DNA of 64,000 bases. Origin: Stereum hirsutum FP-91666 SS1 (Eukaryota; Basidiomycota; Agaricomycetes; Russulales; Stereaceae). A program made the position numbers and the translations under genes. The notes under the pieces were generated by a model. That model saw only the letters and a program-made list of their open reading frames with translations. It made no database searches and was not told the DNA's origin. The DNA is taken from NCBI RefSeq assembly GCF_000264905.1, contig NW_006763151.1, positions 555,643 through 619,642 of the forward strand. The letters are read 5' to 3'. This document shows positions 31,045-43,642 of this stretch, piece by piece. Within the stretch, counting starts at the first letter, position 1. The number at the start of each line of letters is the position of its first letter.

Positions 31045-34000
31045 CTAAAGCAAGTCGGCTCTCCTCAAGCTATCGCGCAGGATACCTTCCTCCACGGTCC
31101 TCAACGTCGCAGCCGTCGCACGCGTATCCTACGGCAAGTCATCAGCATAAACTCTACTCACACGAATGCAGAGGCAAACGCACGACGACCGTAGTCAAAT
31201 GAACGTAGAACCTTCTCTGCTCTGGAGAGTTCTGCTTCGCAATTTCCTTGAAATGACTCTGGAAGTCTGTTGCGCCCCATGCGGTAAGTCAAAACGGATA
31301 TAAGAGAAGGGCAAGACGATATATACGCACATTTCTTAACGGTCTCCACTGTATTCTCCCTATCTCCATAACTAGGCACATAGTCGCGAACCCTCACTCC
31401 AGCCTGCAACTTTCTCTCCAGCAGATCGCACTACGTAACCACCGTATCAATATCAACATCATACCATCACACAAGTTGACCACCATAAAGAAGAGGAAGC
31501 GAAGAGTTCAGGAAGAATGACGCACCTTATTTAAGAACAGGATAATCTGCGTTTTGCTCAACAGCTTCAACCCACAAAGTGTCTTCCAGAGCATATACGT
31601 ATCCTCCAACCTATTCACCCTCCTATCCTCCGCCAGCCGTTCATCGAAACACGAGATCGGAGCGAGGAAGATGATAGCGTCCATATCGTCGAAGTAGGGG
31701 TACCAGATTGCGCGCTGTATCATATGATAAAAACAACGAGTCAATCAGTCACCAAAGATAGTGACCTCGAACGGAAAAGAAGAGCGTAGACGTACGGAAG
31801 ACCTCGTCCCACCGACATCGTACATCAACCACTCATGACCTGCAGTACGGCCTTACGGCCGTGGTCAATAAACCAGCTTCTTCTTCGGCACCATAGATTA
31901 TCATAGCAATGAAGAGAAAAGGCTCACCTTGCTCAATGGAGAAGCTGTATTCCTGGACGCCAACGGTACGTAGACGAGCTCTGATAACATCATCGTCCGA
32001 AGGCTCGTAATCCCTCTTCGTGATCCTCTCTATATCGTTCAAAAAGCTGCACACCAACAAAACCAATCAACAAACGTCCTCTGCCAACCAACCCGACTAT
32101 AAACCGAGAAAGAGAAACTCACAACCCCGGCCCATTCTCCAACGTTATCTTCTTCCGCCTCAACATCTCCCTAACCACCCCATCCTCCCACAACGCCTTC
32201 ATAGCCTCCCCACACCCCGCAAGCACCCCACTAACCTCCTCTTCCTTCCTCCTCGCCCTCTTCTCCAACGTCTCTTCCGCACTATCACCAGAACTCGACG
32301 GAGCCCAAGGCTTCAACTTCTCCAATGCGCTCTTCCAGCCATCCCGACTCCGGACGTAAAACTCCTGTGGTCTACGAGACGCACCAGCTGAGGCGGCGGC
32401 GGCGGCGGCGGACGCAGTAACAGGAACAGAAGAAAGAGGCGGAGGCGGCATAGGAAGCGCATCGTGTGGTTCCGAAGTACTCGTCGTAGGCTCCTCAGCC
32501 GCAGATCCCAACCGAGCCTCCAAATCCTGCTGCACGCCCTTCAACGGCGCAAGCCTCAACTTCAAAGTCCTATGCGCATCCGTCCACTGCAGAGGCCCGA
32601 GCAACAAAGGGCTCGTCGGCGGTGACGTTCTGGGCGGTGTAATGGCCCCCGCTGAATCGGAACCGGCGTGATGAACCTCCTCGATCCCAGCGGTCACTGT
32701 AATTCCCGGAAGATCGACGTTGCGGGTCGGGGGACTCCTCTGCCCCGTGCTCGTGGTCGTGGCTATAGTCGACGTGCTCGGTCTCGCATGTGAGAACGTC
32801 TGATGATTTGCGTGTGGGGAAGGTGGTGACGATCCGGAGCCGGATGAATTGGGTAGGGTGGTGGTGTTGGTGGGAGAAGGAGGGACGGTGGAGAGGGCAT
32901 GTGAGAGGTGGTCGATGATGTTGTTTATGGACCGGAGGAGGTTGAGCTGGATGACGGCGCGCCAGGAGGAACGTTCGGCTAGCCAGGTTGTGCGGGCGTA
33001 TTGCATTTGGAAGTCTGCATATGTGGGTTTGGATCAGAACGATGATATGACATTGGAAATGAATTGGTGGTTAGTAAAATTATCGGTAGAAGGTGAGAAG
33101 ATTATGAAGAGGAATTATTGGATCACAAGTTCCTGTTTTGAGCTGTGAAAGACCCCATGGCTGAGGTAGCTTCAGAGGAACAAGATGTAGACAAGAAGAC
33201 TGTGGCGTTCGAAGCTGTTCTAGCAGGATCTCAGGCTCTTGTCCGTTGCACCGTGGGATGAAAGACGATGAACGAAACTAGAAGCGAGCTGCTCCGCCAC
33301 GGTAACAATCTCCCGGGTGCAGAAGTGCTGCCAATCATCCAGGACGCATGAAACGAAGCTAACTGCGTAGTAGTGCGGGACAATAATGGAGCGATGCTAT
33401 GGACATGGACGTCTTGCTATCCACCATCTCAAAATTACGTCACCGAAGTCCTTCCAGACATGATCAAACAGGGAAGCACTGAGACAAATCGGCCTCTAAT
33501 GGAAGGACCGTGAAGGGAAGCAAAGATGATCATGTTCAAACGACGCTAAATGCCATGTAGCCCGTCCGTGTGGGATGAAACTCCCTGTAGCGGGCCGCTT
33601 AAGACCCCATATCCGCAACATATTCTATGGAGAATGAATGTCTGGCGAGCGACAAAACGAGGAACAAAAGACGGAGTCACGTAGGTGAACCCTGAGATCA
33701 GAAATGTCGATGAATGGTCTGCGTGTGCAAGACAGGGTCGAAGGGGCGCCGATGGACAGCGAATGGGCGCAATTCGACATCAACATGAAACACTGTCAGA
33801 GATCTGTGCCCAAGTACAACGGCACATATACACACAGACCAGACCATAAGGCTACACAGCGACGGGAGGAGCGATGACCCTAGGACACAGCTCACTGGCT
33901 TGCGTCGAAGTATACGAGAAGGAAGCAAGAAGGCGAAGATCCTAGGTCAGCGCCACCGGGGGCAAACTCCGAGAACATAGGCATGGAACGGCATCGATTG

Positions 34001-34478
34001 AGACGATCGTTGACGCCAAACCGAGCTGTCTGGTGACAGAGATGCAGGACGAGACAGAAGACACGATGAACATATTCTGTCAAGCGCTCGATGGTCCGCA
34101 AGTTCGCAAGTCAGTCAAAAAAAGAACAAGCACTCACTCTTCAGAGTCGTACTTTTGCCTGCACCCAAACGGTCAGAACACACTCGAGAAAGGGATTCAC
34201 AGTGAAGACGCACCACTTTCGCTTTGACCAAGCAGCAGCACCTTTACCGGAGCCTTCTTCTTCTTCAAAGCCATCCTCTCATTCCGGAGCTGCTCGTCGA
34301 TCTCATCGCTGACACGGCGTGCCTCCGCCTCCGCTGCCTCCCTCAGCTCCCTCTGCTCTGCGGTCTCATCTGGCGGCGGAGCGAGTGCAGCTGTGAGAGG
34401 GTCGTCGTCATAATTGGGCAAATGTCGGTCGAACGAATGGGAAATTGAGGATGAAGGCCGGGAGACGGCGACACTCAT
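31045..34478 (-). CDS. Atypical large G-protein alpha subunit
   Basis: Nine exons (34214-34478, 34138-34158, 32123-33014, 31928-32046, 31796-31839, 31526-31714, 31331-31430, 31184-31266, 31045-31128) join in phase to 598 residues; typical G-alpha is about 350. The P-loop is LLLGQSESGKSTT (84-93). Switch I is RARLRTVGVQEY, keeping the Arg and Mg-binding Thr. Switch II is DVGGTRSSR (440-448), with Thr444 where GTP-hydrolysing members have Gln. The base-recognition loop is FLNKCD and the late loop is LTTVVDT. An insert of roughly 200 residues, rich in Ser, Thr, Pro and Ala, lies in the helical domain. There is no N-terminal MGC acylation motif. It should bind GTP, but hydrolysis may be altered. 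Exon 2 is only 21 nt and intron 2 is 1123 nt. Confidence 0.9.
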
Positions 34479-37400
34479 GGCGCGGATGTAATTGGGGCGG
34501 TTGAGTCTGGCCTTGTCTCCGAGACACGGGTGCTGTCGATGATCGACGCCGGTGGGATTTGAACGGGGACGACGAATTCAAAGCGCAAGTGAAGACCGTG
34601 TCGAGTGAGAGGAGAAGGACAAAAAAAGAAAAGGACTCGCTTTGAACTCGAAGAAAGGCGAGTCAAGTATTTACGACACTGGCCTTCGACTTCAAGCGCG
34701 CACGCGGCTGTGCCTTCCCGGCCGCATTGTTCTACCAAACGAAACTCGTCTTTTGAGTACGGTACTAGTCCTTGATTGGATACTGGCTTACTTCTTATGG
34801 CATGAAACAGTATCAGATCTCTGTAACAGTGACATTCAACTGGCAATATAATCGTGGGCATGTGTATCCCCACTGGTCTTGCTTCCTTCGTTCCCTCGCC
34901 GCTTCCATCATCTCGACGAACAACTTGAAACTAGTGGTGAGCGCACTCCTTCTTTCCCTTCTTCTCTTACTCTATGTTTACCCCGCCTCCACGAACCGCA
35001 TCATGTCCAAGTATGCAGCGCATCAATCGTTCAACTCGTCCATGCCATCGGCGATTCACCGCTGCACAAATATTCGTGGCTTGGCTTTCGCTGCAGCTGT
35101 CTATGCCGTCCTTCTTCTCGAATGGGGTCGTCGCCCGGCTGGCATCAATGATGAAGATCATCACGTTGAACTCGTGCTGATAGGATGTCTCGCCCTCGGC
35201 CGTCACCTTTGTCGCCCATTCCGAGTACATTTTGAGCCTAACTTGAAAAACCTCCGGCTTCCTGACATCGTGCCGCATCATGCATCATCCTTCCCCGGGT
35301 CGGACGGTATTCGCGTGGGCATGCCTGTTTCGTCGGAACCTTATGCGATCGGAGATGCATGGTTCGCGTTTCTGTCTTCCGCTGCCACGGTGGACTCGGG
35401 AAGTGAGCCTGTGAAGGGAGAGGGATATATATCTCACACCTCGAGAATTCAGGCGGCTATGAGACCCTCACCCGACGACGTGCGAATTATTGATATGCTG
35501 GCCACCACAATGCTCAACCGAAAGAAAGGAAGGCTACTCCGGTTTATCCTTACCTTGATTTTCTCAGGTTGACGATATGCGCTCACAGTCAAATTGGTTC
35601 TCTACTAACGTGTTTACCCCGATGCAGACGATATTATCTGAATCAGAACCTCTCCAGATTTTCCCCTGTTCGCGGTGTGTACTCCCACCCAAGCCTTCCT
35701 CTTCTCTGTGCCCAACACGTGCTCACCAATAGGTCTGATGCTCGTATTGTTCTGCTTCAGTCGTCTCCATCAAGATCATCTCGTTGGCCCATGACTTTCG
35801 CGTTATTGAGAAGTGAGTGCATCGTCGTACGATTGCGAGATCTCGAACGCTGACGGCAGCATACATAGGAATTCGACAGGCTGTGGGCTGTGTCTTTTAA
35901 CTTCCACAACCTCCAAGACTAGTCTCGGACTTATATCTCAGCGCATTTATACCAGTTCCCCCACTGGTCTTTTCACGAGCGACGATCACCGAGCTTTTAT
36001 CCCCTGGATCCTTCAATCTATTGCGATATATCGGAGTTTATCAAGGTCAGGGCCTCTGACAATCACCTTAGAGGGCCGATTCGCTTCGAGAGGCTCGAGC
36101 AGCGCACGGCAGCGCGCTTTCATCCATGTGCACAGAGCATCTTTCTGGGCCGTCAAAACTCGTGTAAAATCTACGGTACATACCTTCAACGCCGATTTCG
36201 ATCATCTTTTTCGTGGGTGTCCCAGAGGCAGTTGGAACTCCAACCGATCAAATACTGCGTCGACAGACATTCATCCTTCTCGAACAAACGATACTTTTTG
36301 TGGGCGGAACCTTGTTGGCCGGGCCTTTCACGTACATACTCGTATGCAGATAACCAGGATCGGGCCTCAATCGGGCGTACTACCATGGCTCGACCAATTT
36401 CTTGCGCCCCATACCTCCAACGCTGCATGCTGTCACACTAACGCATAGAGATTCTCAGACTAGTAGGGCAGTCGTCGAGGGACATCCTCCTGGTTTATAT
36501 ACTCCGCTGATATCCTCAATTTCAGCTCTGATTTGATCATTCTGCCACGCCTTGCCCTGTCTCTGTTCCTTGTTAAAAGTCAACTGATCGCTTTATTTGA
36601 CGCCTTGAGGTGTAGCACAGGTTATAAGTACACGATGTCCGACGGGCTGTTTATTTGACTTCGTCTCTCAACGTTTCATATCTCGGGCAATGTGGGAGTC
36701 TCCCTAGTCGTACACTATCGTGCTCGTTTCCTTACTATCTTACTTCCACGGAGGCCTGGCTACTAATGGGTTCCCCTGTGCCTGCCATTCTTGACTGGTC
36801 ACTATCTTTCACTACCGGTAACCGCGTACTAGTTTGGAGCACGTTACCGTTTGTGAGTCTCAGTAATCTATATTTTCGTGGATCGTGACCTGTTTACTCA
36901 TGTTCATTTCTCCAATGCCTCACGCTGTGTAGCGAGCCGGAACTCCCAACTTGACATTGCAAGAAACAAGTTTGATCACCTCTATCGCATCTCAGGTTCT
37001 TTCGTCGTCCTCATCATTGGCTTACACACAGTTCGTCAAGATCACGTTCAGCCGGTCTGTGGCGCAACCGTGAGAATATCAAACGACTCTTGACACGCAA
37101 AATCGCGTGCTACTTCGCCCGCAGAACCAATCCGTCCAACAAACATCGTCAACTTCCTCCTTGTGCATGGAAGAGTTACGCGTACTCATGCACGCATCTT
37201 CTATCTCTGATCCCACCACACAGGTTCCCGCACTCCCCGAGGGGTAACCTGTAAGTGCAGTCTAAAACGATCAAAGGCTTTGTGATGCTCGCTTCGGCAG
37301 GTCACGGGCAGTCACCTGCCATGGGAGGATTGGGAGGATTCGCATTGAAGGATTGTTCAGCTTGCTGTTTCAGCAGTTTCAGCGGCAGGCGCCAAGATAA

Positions 37401-37621
37401 CCTCAGATTGCTGTTCTATGCACGCAACACGCAATACGAGGCTAAGGTTTGCGCGCGGGTTGGGGTGGTTGAGGACATATAAGAAGGGGGATGTGCGCGG
37501 TACTGATGGGCATACCGCATCTTCCAGCACTCTCATTCCTCTCTCACAGGACCAGTCTTCGAGTTTATCAAATACTTCTATAAACATCAATCGATCGTAT
37601 CAAGGTTTATTTCTGTAAACG
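34479..37621. other. Unresolved region with candidate plus-strand membrane-protein exons
   Basis: At 34970-35570 both strands are open. The plus frame runs without stop to 35572, while the minus frame at 34967-35250 has the more gene-like codon choice (for example NVMIFIIDASRATTPFEKKD). From about 35570 to 37080 the plus strand has possible spliced exons. One reads VSIKIISLAHDFRVIEK. Another is TFILLEQTILFVGGTLLAGP, ending at a GTATGC donor near 36350. These look like parts of a multi-pass membrane protein, but no consistent gene or family emerged. 37090-37470 shows nothing but upstream sequence of the GST gene. Confidence 0.25.
37476..37482 (+). promoter_or_regulatory. TATA-like element of the GST gene
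   Basis: ATATAAG about 140 bp before the ATG at 37622, followed by a CT-rich leader. The spacing and leader type are usual for a well-expressed fungal gene. Confidence 0.4.
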
Positions 37622-38897
37622 ATGTCTTCGGTACGTAGATTCCACTGGCCATGGTCACGATCGTCCAAGAAAGCCAGCAAGACCAGTCTTGTTCGTTTCT
37701 GTTTCTGTTCCCCGGATTGCGAAATCGACCGTCAGTCGCTGACCTGATCTGCATCTGCGTGCATCCCCTTTTCGCTTTCGCTTCATTTCCTATAATAGAC
37801 AACTCTCTACACCTTCGAACTCTCGGTCTGGTCCGCTGTTGCTGAACTCGCGGTGTACGTGGTTCTAGGCACTTTGTCCATGCTTTAAACACTAACGATG
37901 ATGTGCCTTCTTACAGCTTGGAGCTTGGCCTCGCAGACAAGGTCGAAAAGAAATATGTTGACCTCGTCCACGGAGAGAATTTCAAGCCCGAGTTCGTCAA
38001 GATCGTAAGCATCTATCCACTCTCCATATTTTCACCAGCACCCTTGGTTCGTCCGTCTGATCGCACTCTTTGCCATATCTGCAGAACGAGAACGCCACCC
38101 TCCCTACTATCGTTGGTCCTGATGGCACGGTGTACAAGAACACGACAGACGTGGTGAACTATTTGGCGTCGATCGCGCCTGTCAAGGTGAAGGCTGCCAC
38201 CGAAATCACAGCCTTGACCCATGAAGCGAACATCGACCCGAACTTTGCGTTGCTTTCCGCTGTGAGCATTTTTTTCCAGTATTAATCTGAGTTTCTGTCT
38301 AACGAAGTATCTGTTCTTCATAGAGGAACGCGGAGGAGCTCGCAGCGAAGTCTAGCGCTTTCCCCAAGGTCTTCGTCGAAAACCGTACGTCTCACACCTA
38401 CATGATGCATTAATTCCGCATGAATTCTGACTATAGTCTCATAAATAGGCCATGCCGGTATCACCAAATACTCTTCCACCCCCGAAGCCAAACCCTTCGA
38501 AGCCCTCTACACCGGCAAACTCGCCGGCTCTAGCTGGCTCCTCTCCCTCTACACCAACACCGCCGACGAGGCCACTAAGGCCGAGTTCTACAAAGCATCG
38601 CAAGCCACTTGGGACGCTCTCACCGTCTTCTACTTCGAGACTCTCCCCGCCAAACTCCGTGACGCGGGAGCTGGACCGTTCTTGGGCGGAGAGAAGCCTG
38701 GCGTCGATGATTTCCATGTGGCGGCGCGGGTGGCGCATTTGGCGAGTTTGTTCGGGGCGACGAAGAGCGAGGAGGGTTTGGAGGCCTTTAGGAAGGGGTT
38801 TGGCGGCAAAGATGTTCCGGTTGAGATTGTGAAGTACTGGGAAGCGTGGACCCCCAGGGAGAGCTGGAAGCAGGTCTACGCGAAGACCCTTCATTAG
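37622..38897 (+). CDS. Glutathione S-transferase
   Basis: Six exons (37622-37630, 37799-37854, 37917-38004, 38085-38261, 38324-38384, 38449-38897) join in phase to 279 residues. The first exon is 9 nt (ATGTCTTCG) with a strong donor. The thioredoxin-fold N-terminal domain reads TTLYTFELSVWSAVAELAVL, then ENFKPEFVKINENATLPTIV with the conserved cis-Pro, and DGTVYKNTTDVVNYL, where the Glu/Asp-Ser glutathione site of classic GSTs is replaced by NTTD. The C-terminal helical domain contains FLGGEKPGVDDFHVAARVAH, the usual N-capping motif region. It likely conjugates glutathione to electrophiles or acts as a peroxidase. The exact class is not assigned. Confidence 0.85.
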
Positions 38898-39246
38898 AGA
38901 ACGACCGTGTTTGATGTTGAGGGACATTGTACTTTATACCTGGATTGTTTGGCTTTGTTGTTAATGAATGAATGATACCATTTTCTTTCCTTGTGCCTGT
39001 ACCGAGCGCCACACCTCCTTTGGTGGAATTCGGGAGAAGTGCCACAGGAATATTCAAGTATATTATTACTTACATAATCAGGATTCGCCACGCAACTCGA
39101 TCAAGTGGCGGCGTCTGGACTTTGCGAAGAACAACGACTTCTACAGCGCTCATCATCGTCACTGACGTTCCAGACCGTGTATCTCCCCACTCTCCACGTC
39201 GTCCTTGCTACTGTCGACGACTAAACCCACACTTCGGACGCCATTC
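38898..39246. other. Short intergenic region
   Basis: About 350 bp between two plus-strand genes: the GST 3' end and the NHX1 promoter. No coding signal is seen. Confidence 0.5.
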
Positions 39247-42200
39247 ATGGCCATCCAACTACCCTCACTCACCATCGCCGCCGCCGCGGCAGCATCCCCA
39301 TCTGAGACCGACATCCCCATTCCCGAGGAAGAAGAGTTCTACTCGTCATGGTCTCTGTTCCTCGTTTGCATGCTCCTTATCCTTTCACTATGGACGTCGT
39401 ATTATCTGCAGATCAAAAGGATACGCGCGGTACATGAGACGCTGGTGTCGATATTTGCGGGGATGTTTGTGGGGTTTATCGTTAGGCTCGCACCGGGACA
39501 TTTGATCAGGGAAATGTTGGTGAGTGTTCTTTCTCGTGTTCCAGTGATGAGGGATATGAAATTACTATGGGAGGTGACGCTGCATTCGTCTGGGTTATGA
39601 GTGAAACGCTTGAGTCGAATATGGCGATTCTCTGCTTGAGCGTGCGTCCTTCGTCTCCTGTGCGCATACTCTCCCCTTTGTAGGGCCAGAATGATATACT
39701 CTAGGTCATTGCACGCGAATGTTCGCGAACATAGTGAGATATCTTTCTTTGGAGCGTATGGGGGCATTGCAAGACGCGATTTATTATAATCCGTTCCAAA
39801 TGACTGCGTCTACATTCCTCTGCAGCTCCGTAAGGAATACAGTCCTTGATAATTCAGTAACGTGGCCGGCTTGTCTGTCTTCCCGTTACTAGCTTCTTGA
39901 TGCTTTTATTTGTCGTTTAACGTCTGCCATGGATTGTACAGAGACTGCTTATCGTCTCGTCATGTCTTGCTACCTTTGCAGCTTTCGCTATACCTTCACT
40001 CCAACCCATCTATGCTGTCTAGCTGATCATTCATTATATTACAGACCTTCAAACACACCCTCTTCTTCAACTTGCTCCTTCCCCCAATCATTCTGAACTC
40101 TGGCTATGAGTTGAAACAGGCCAGTAGACACTGCGTCTTCCTTCCGTCGTCTTTGCTGACTTACTGCGCAGGAGAATTTCTTCCGAAATTTCGGTTCCAT
40201 CCTCACTTTTGCCTTCTTTGGTACCTTCATCTCCGCTGTTGGGGTTGGGTACGTTCAAGCTGTTCATCATCCACTACAGTGGCCCTTATCACACGTAGTA
40301 CAGAGTGTTGGTATACATCTACTCCTTCCTCGGCCTGGAGAAGCTCGAAGTTTCTCTGCTTGAGTGCCTTATCTTCGGAACCACGTTATCTGCTACGGAC
40401 CCGGTAACTATCCTGGCCATATTCAATCAATACAAGGTCGACCCAAAACTGTACACTGTCATCTTCGGCGAGAGTTTGTTGAACGATGCCGTCAGTATCG
40501 TCATGTACGAGTAAGTAATCACATCTTTCTCTACGACTCAGCTGTATCTGACATCCCATAGGACCCTCTCCCAATTCCATGGAACCGAGATCTACCTCAC
40601 CTCCCTGTTCCACGGAATCGGCATCTTCTTGCTCTCTTTCGGCACTTCCATGGCGCTCGGTATCTTCTTTGGCCTTGCCATGTCCCTCGTCCTCAAACAC
40701 TCCTCCCTGGCGATGTATCCCGCCATAGAATCTTGCCTTGTCGCTCTCTCCGCCTACACCTGCTACTTCTTCTCCAACGGAACCGGCATGTCCGGCATCG
40801 TCTCCCTCCTCTTCTGCGGCATCACTCTCAAGCACTACGCCTACCACACCATGTCCCGCCGCACACAACGGACCACGAAATACATATTCGCCACGCTCGC
40901 ACAACTCTCGGAGAATTTTATCTTCATTTACCTGGGCCTTTCGCTGTTCACGAGTCCGCCTTCATCCGAGGCCGTGACGAGCTATGTGAAACCACTGTTC
41001 ATCACGATTACAACGGTGGCCGTCGTCTTCACCCGCTACGCAGCCGTCTTCCCGCTCTCCGAGGCTATCAACTTCTTCCACAGACACGCCCGCGGCCAAC
41101 GTACGGACGAACTGCCGCATTCTTACCAGATGATGCTCTTTTGGGCGGGTTTGAGGGGCGCGGTCGGTGTCGCGCTCGCTGCGGGCTTCCAGGGCGAGAA
41201 CGCGCAGACGTTGCGAACTACGGTGTTGATCGTAGTCGTCGTCACGGTTTTAATGTTTGGAGGGACGACCGCGAGGATGTTGGAGGTGTTGGGCATCCGG
41301 ACGGGTGTGGAAGACGAGGCTGCGTCGGATTCGGAGGACGAAGGTGGGATGTTGAGTGGCGCTAGGAACTGGAGTCTTGCAGGATCGAGGAGGAACAGTT
41401 TCTCGAACGGAAGATGGGGAATGGGAGGATACGTCGACGAAGATATGTCCCTCCATACGCCCAGGACACCAGGTGGCGGAACGAGGTCGTATTTCGCGTC
41501 GCAGCAACAAGGGCCACCAGGGAGGAGGGACTCGAGGGACGCGGCGGCTGCCAGGATTGGAGCCCATTATGGACGACAACAGCAAAATGGAGGTGGTGGA
41601 GGTGGTGTGGGTATTGGTGGTGGGCCGAGCAGTTGGAATCATCAGCACCAGGCTGGGTTTACTTTGGGACCTGGTGCGCCTGTGGGGTTGACGAGTGGGC
41701 CTGGATCGCCGATTCAGTCTGGCTCGGCGTTCTCCGCTGCGTCGAGCGAGTCGTACGATAGTGATGGTGGGGAGGTGTTGCCGCTTGCATCAGGCTCGAA
41801 TGGGCGAAGAGCTTCAGGGGAAGATAGGAGTTCTGCGGCGAACGGTGGGAGGGCGAGTGGGGAGAGGACGCCGGAGGACGGGAAGTGGTTCCAGCAGATC
41901 GACGAGCGGTATCTGTTGCCGCTATTCTCGAATGCGACTGCCAGCAGAACGTTCCATGCGCGAAGGGCGAGGCGGAGTCAGATTTTCGGACAGGGAGATG
42001 CGGGGGCTTCTTCGCTGGGCCCGAATGGGGAGGAAGGCGATGAGGAAGATGAGGGAGCAGAAGTCGAGTTGGGAGTGCCTTCGAGGATGTCGATGGGTTT
42101 GGGGATGGCTATAGGTGGGAACGGAAGGGACGGACAGGAAGATGACCTTGAGGATGGGATGATGATGCCGATTCCACACGGGGGCGTTCCAGGAGCGGAG

Positions 42201-42275
42201 AACAGGATGGAGAGGGGGCTGCCGAGTCCGAATCTGAGGAGCAATACAGATTTCGGCCCGTCGAAGTCTCCGTGA
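39247..42275 (+). CDS. NHX1: NHX1-type endosomal Na+(K+)/H+ exchanger
   Basis: Exons 39247-39519, 40045-40119, 40172-40248, 40304-40510 and 40562-42275 join in phase to 781 residues. Family blocks appear in order: [39 protein letters not shown] (the FFxxLLPPI drug-site motif); [60 protein letters not shown] (the ND motif that carries ions); and [18 protein letters not shown]. It exchanges Na+ or K+ for protons in endosome or vacuole membranes. The C-terminal tail of about 300 residues is far longer than usual, Gly/Ser/Asp-rich and disordered. Intron 1 is 525 nt. Intron 2 begins GC instead of GT (after codon CAG at 40119). Confidence 0.9.
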
Positions 42276-43642
42276 TGACTCTTGACAGAGAGAGAATAAG
42301 ACGGTGCGAAGTGGGTATTTATGATGCGCGTTGTTGTGTTTTCAATCTTTATGCCTTTTGCGCCTTGACTGCTTGGAGTTTCGTTTTCTTACGCTTTTAC
42401 TTCTGTATCTCTGGAGTTGGTGGGCGGTGGAAGAAGTGTAGGCCACGAGGCAATAGGGCATGGTTTCCAAATAGGCTTACAGGGCCCAAGAAAGAATGTG
42501 GCCCAAATCAGATAAGACCAAGTAGGGCCACCGAGTGGCATCGCCCGCTACCGTCGCTCACGTCTTCGCGCCAGGGTTGAATCTACTCACCATTTTGACT
42601 TGCTCTGGTATGCGCCACGGCAGAGTGGCTCTCAAATCACACGATGATTATTGAGGAAATAATACATTCCCTCACTGTGTTATAGTACAGTATTGTGACA
42701 TACTTTCAAGCCGAGTACATATTCAGTAGGTACATCCGCATTAGTTGGTGTTCACGGGCCCGGGAAAAGGTATAGACTCGGCTCTCGATTGCGATACAAG
42801 GACACTGAAGACGTAGCGTGCCATTCGTGTCATGCATATTATTTTCGAAATTGGGAAAGGAACTGGCGTAGTTGTCGACATGAGAGACCGACGGTGGAAC
42901 AGGTGAAGGCATTGCGGAAATATAGCACGGTTCAGGCAAAGAGACGCATACTTATAATTATGAGATCGAGTGTCGCGACGCACAAAAAACCTCCAGATAA
43001 CTTACGACGACTGAGATGCAGCAGCAAAGAAGAAAGCGACTTGACGGTCGGGACGAACGTCGTGGAAAGCGACATGAACATGGACAAGAGCCATGGGTTT
43101 CGCCGAACAGGGGTGAGAATCGAATACTGCAAAGGGCGAAGTCTGACATTAGGTAAGAAAAACCAGAATACTCGATCGCCTGCGAAACGGAAGCACTTTT
43201 CAGAGCTACCTAAGACCCACTACAGTAGTAGCGGGAATTATCGTCCATATGCACAAATATACAAATACCGTATTGCATCCCGGAGATGAACGAGATCTAT
43301 AACGGGACCTACTTGCTATCCACATTCGCCTCTAACAGGCACGCAACTCCCCACGCAACACCTCCCCCGTATTATCACCTCACCACCCAGACTAAAGGCT
43401 TTACACTTTGTGGCCGTAAGTATTGATAAGAAATTCTACCTTTGGTAGAGCTGTCTTTCTTAATCCTTCCTCACAGGTTCTAAAAAGGAAATAGTAACTA
43501 CGCCTTTCAACCATCGTTCGGAGTTAGTATCCAGTGACCAAGGTGCATCCAATCCCATATGGCTGGCCTCTGGGCTTTATATCGCAAAAGCTGAACTATC
43601 GTCCTCTGAATCACTTTTAGCGATCATCGCGTTTGGCAAGTG
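42276..43642. other. Intergenic region, no gene recognised
   Basis: About 1.4 kb. The minus strand at 42930-43140 contains an exon-like stretch between a TTGCAG acceptor and a GTAAGT donor, and more open sequence follows at 42740-42860. The frames do not join into a recognisable protein. The rest shows nothing. Confidence 0.3.
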
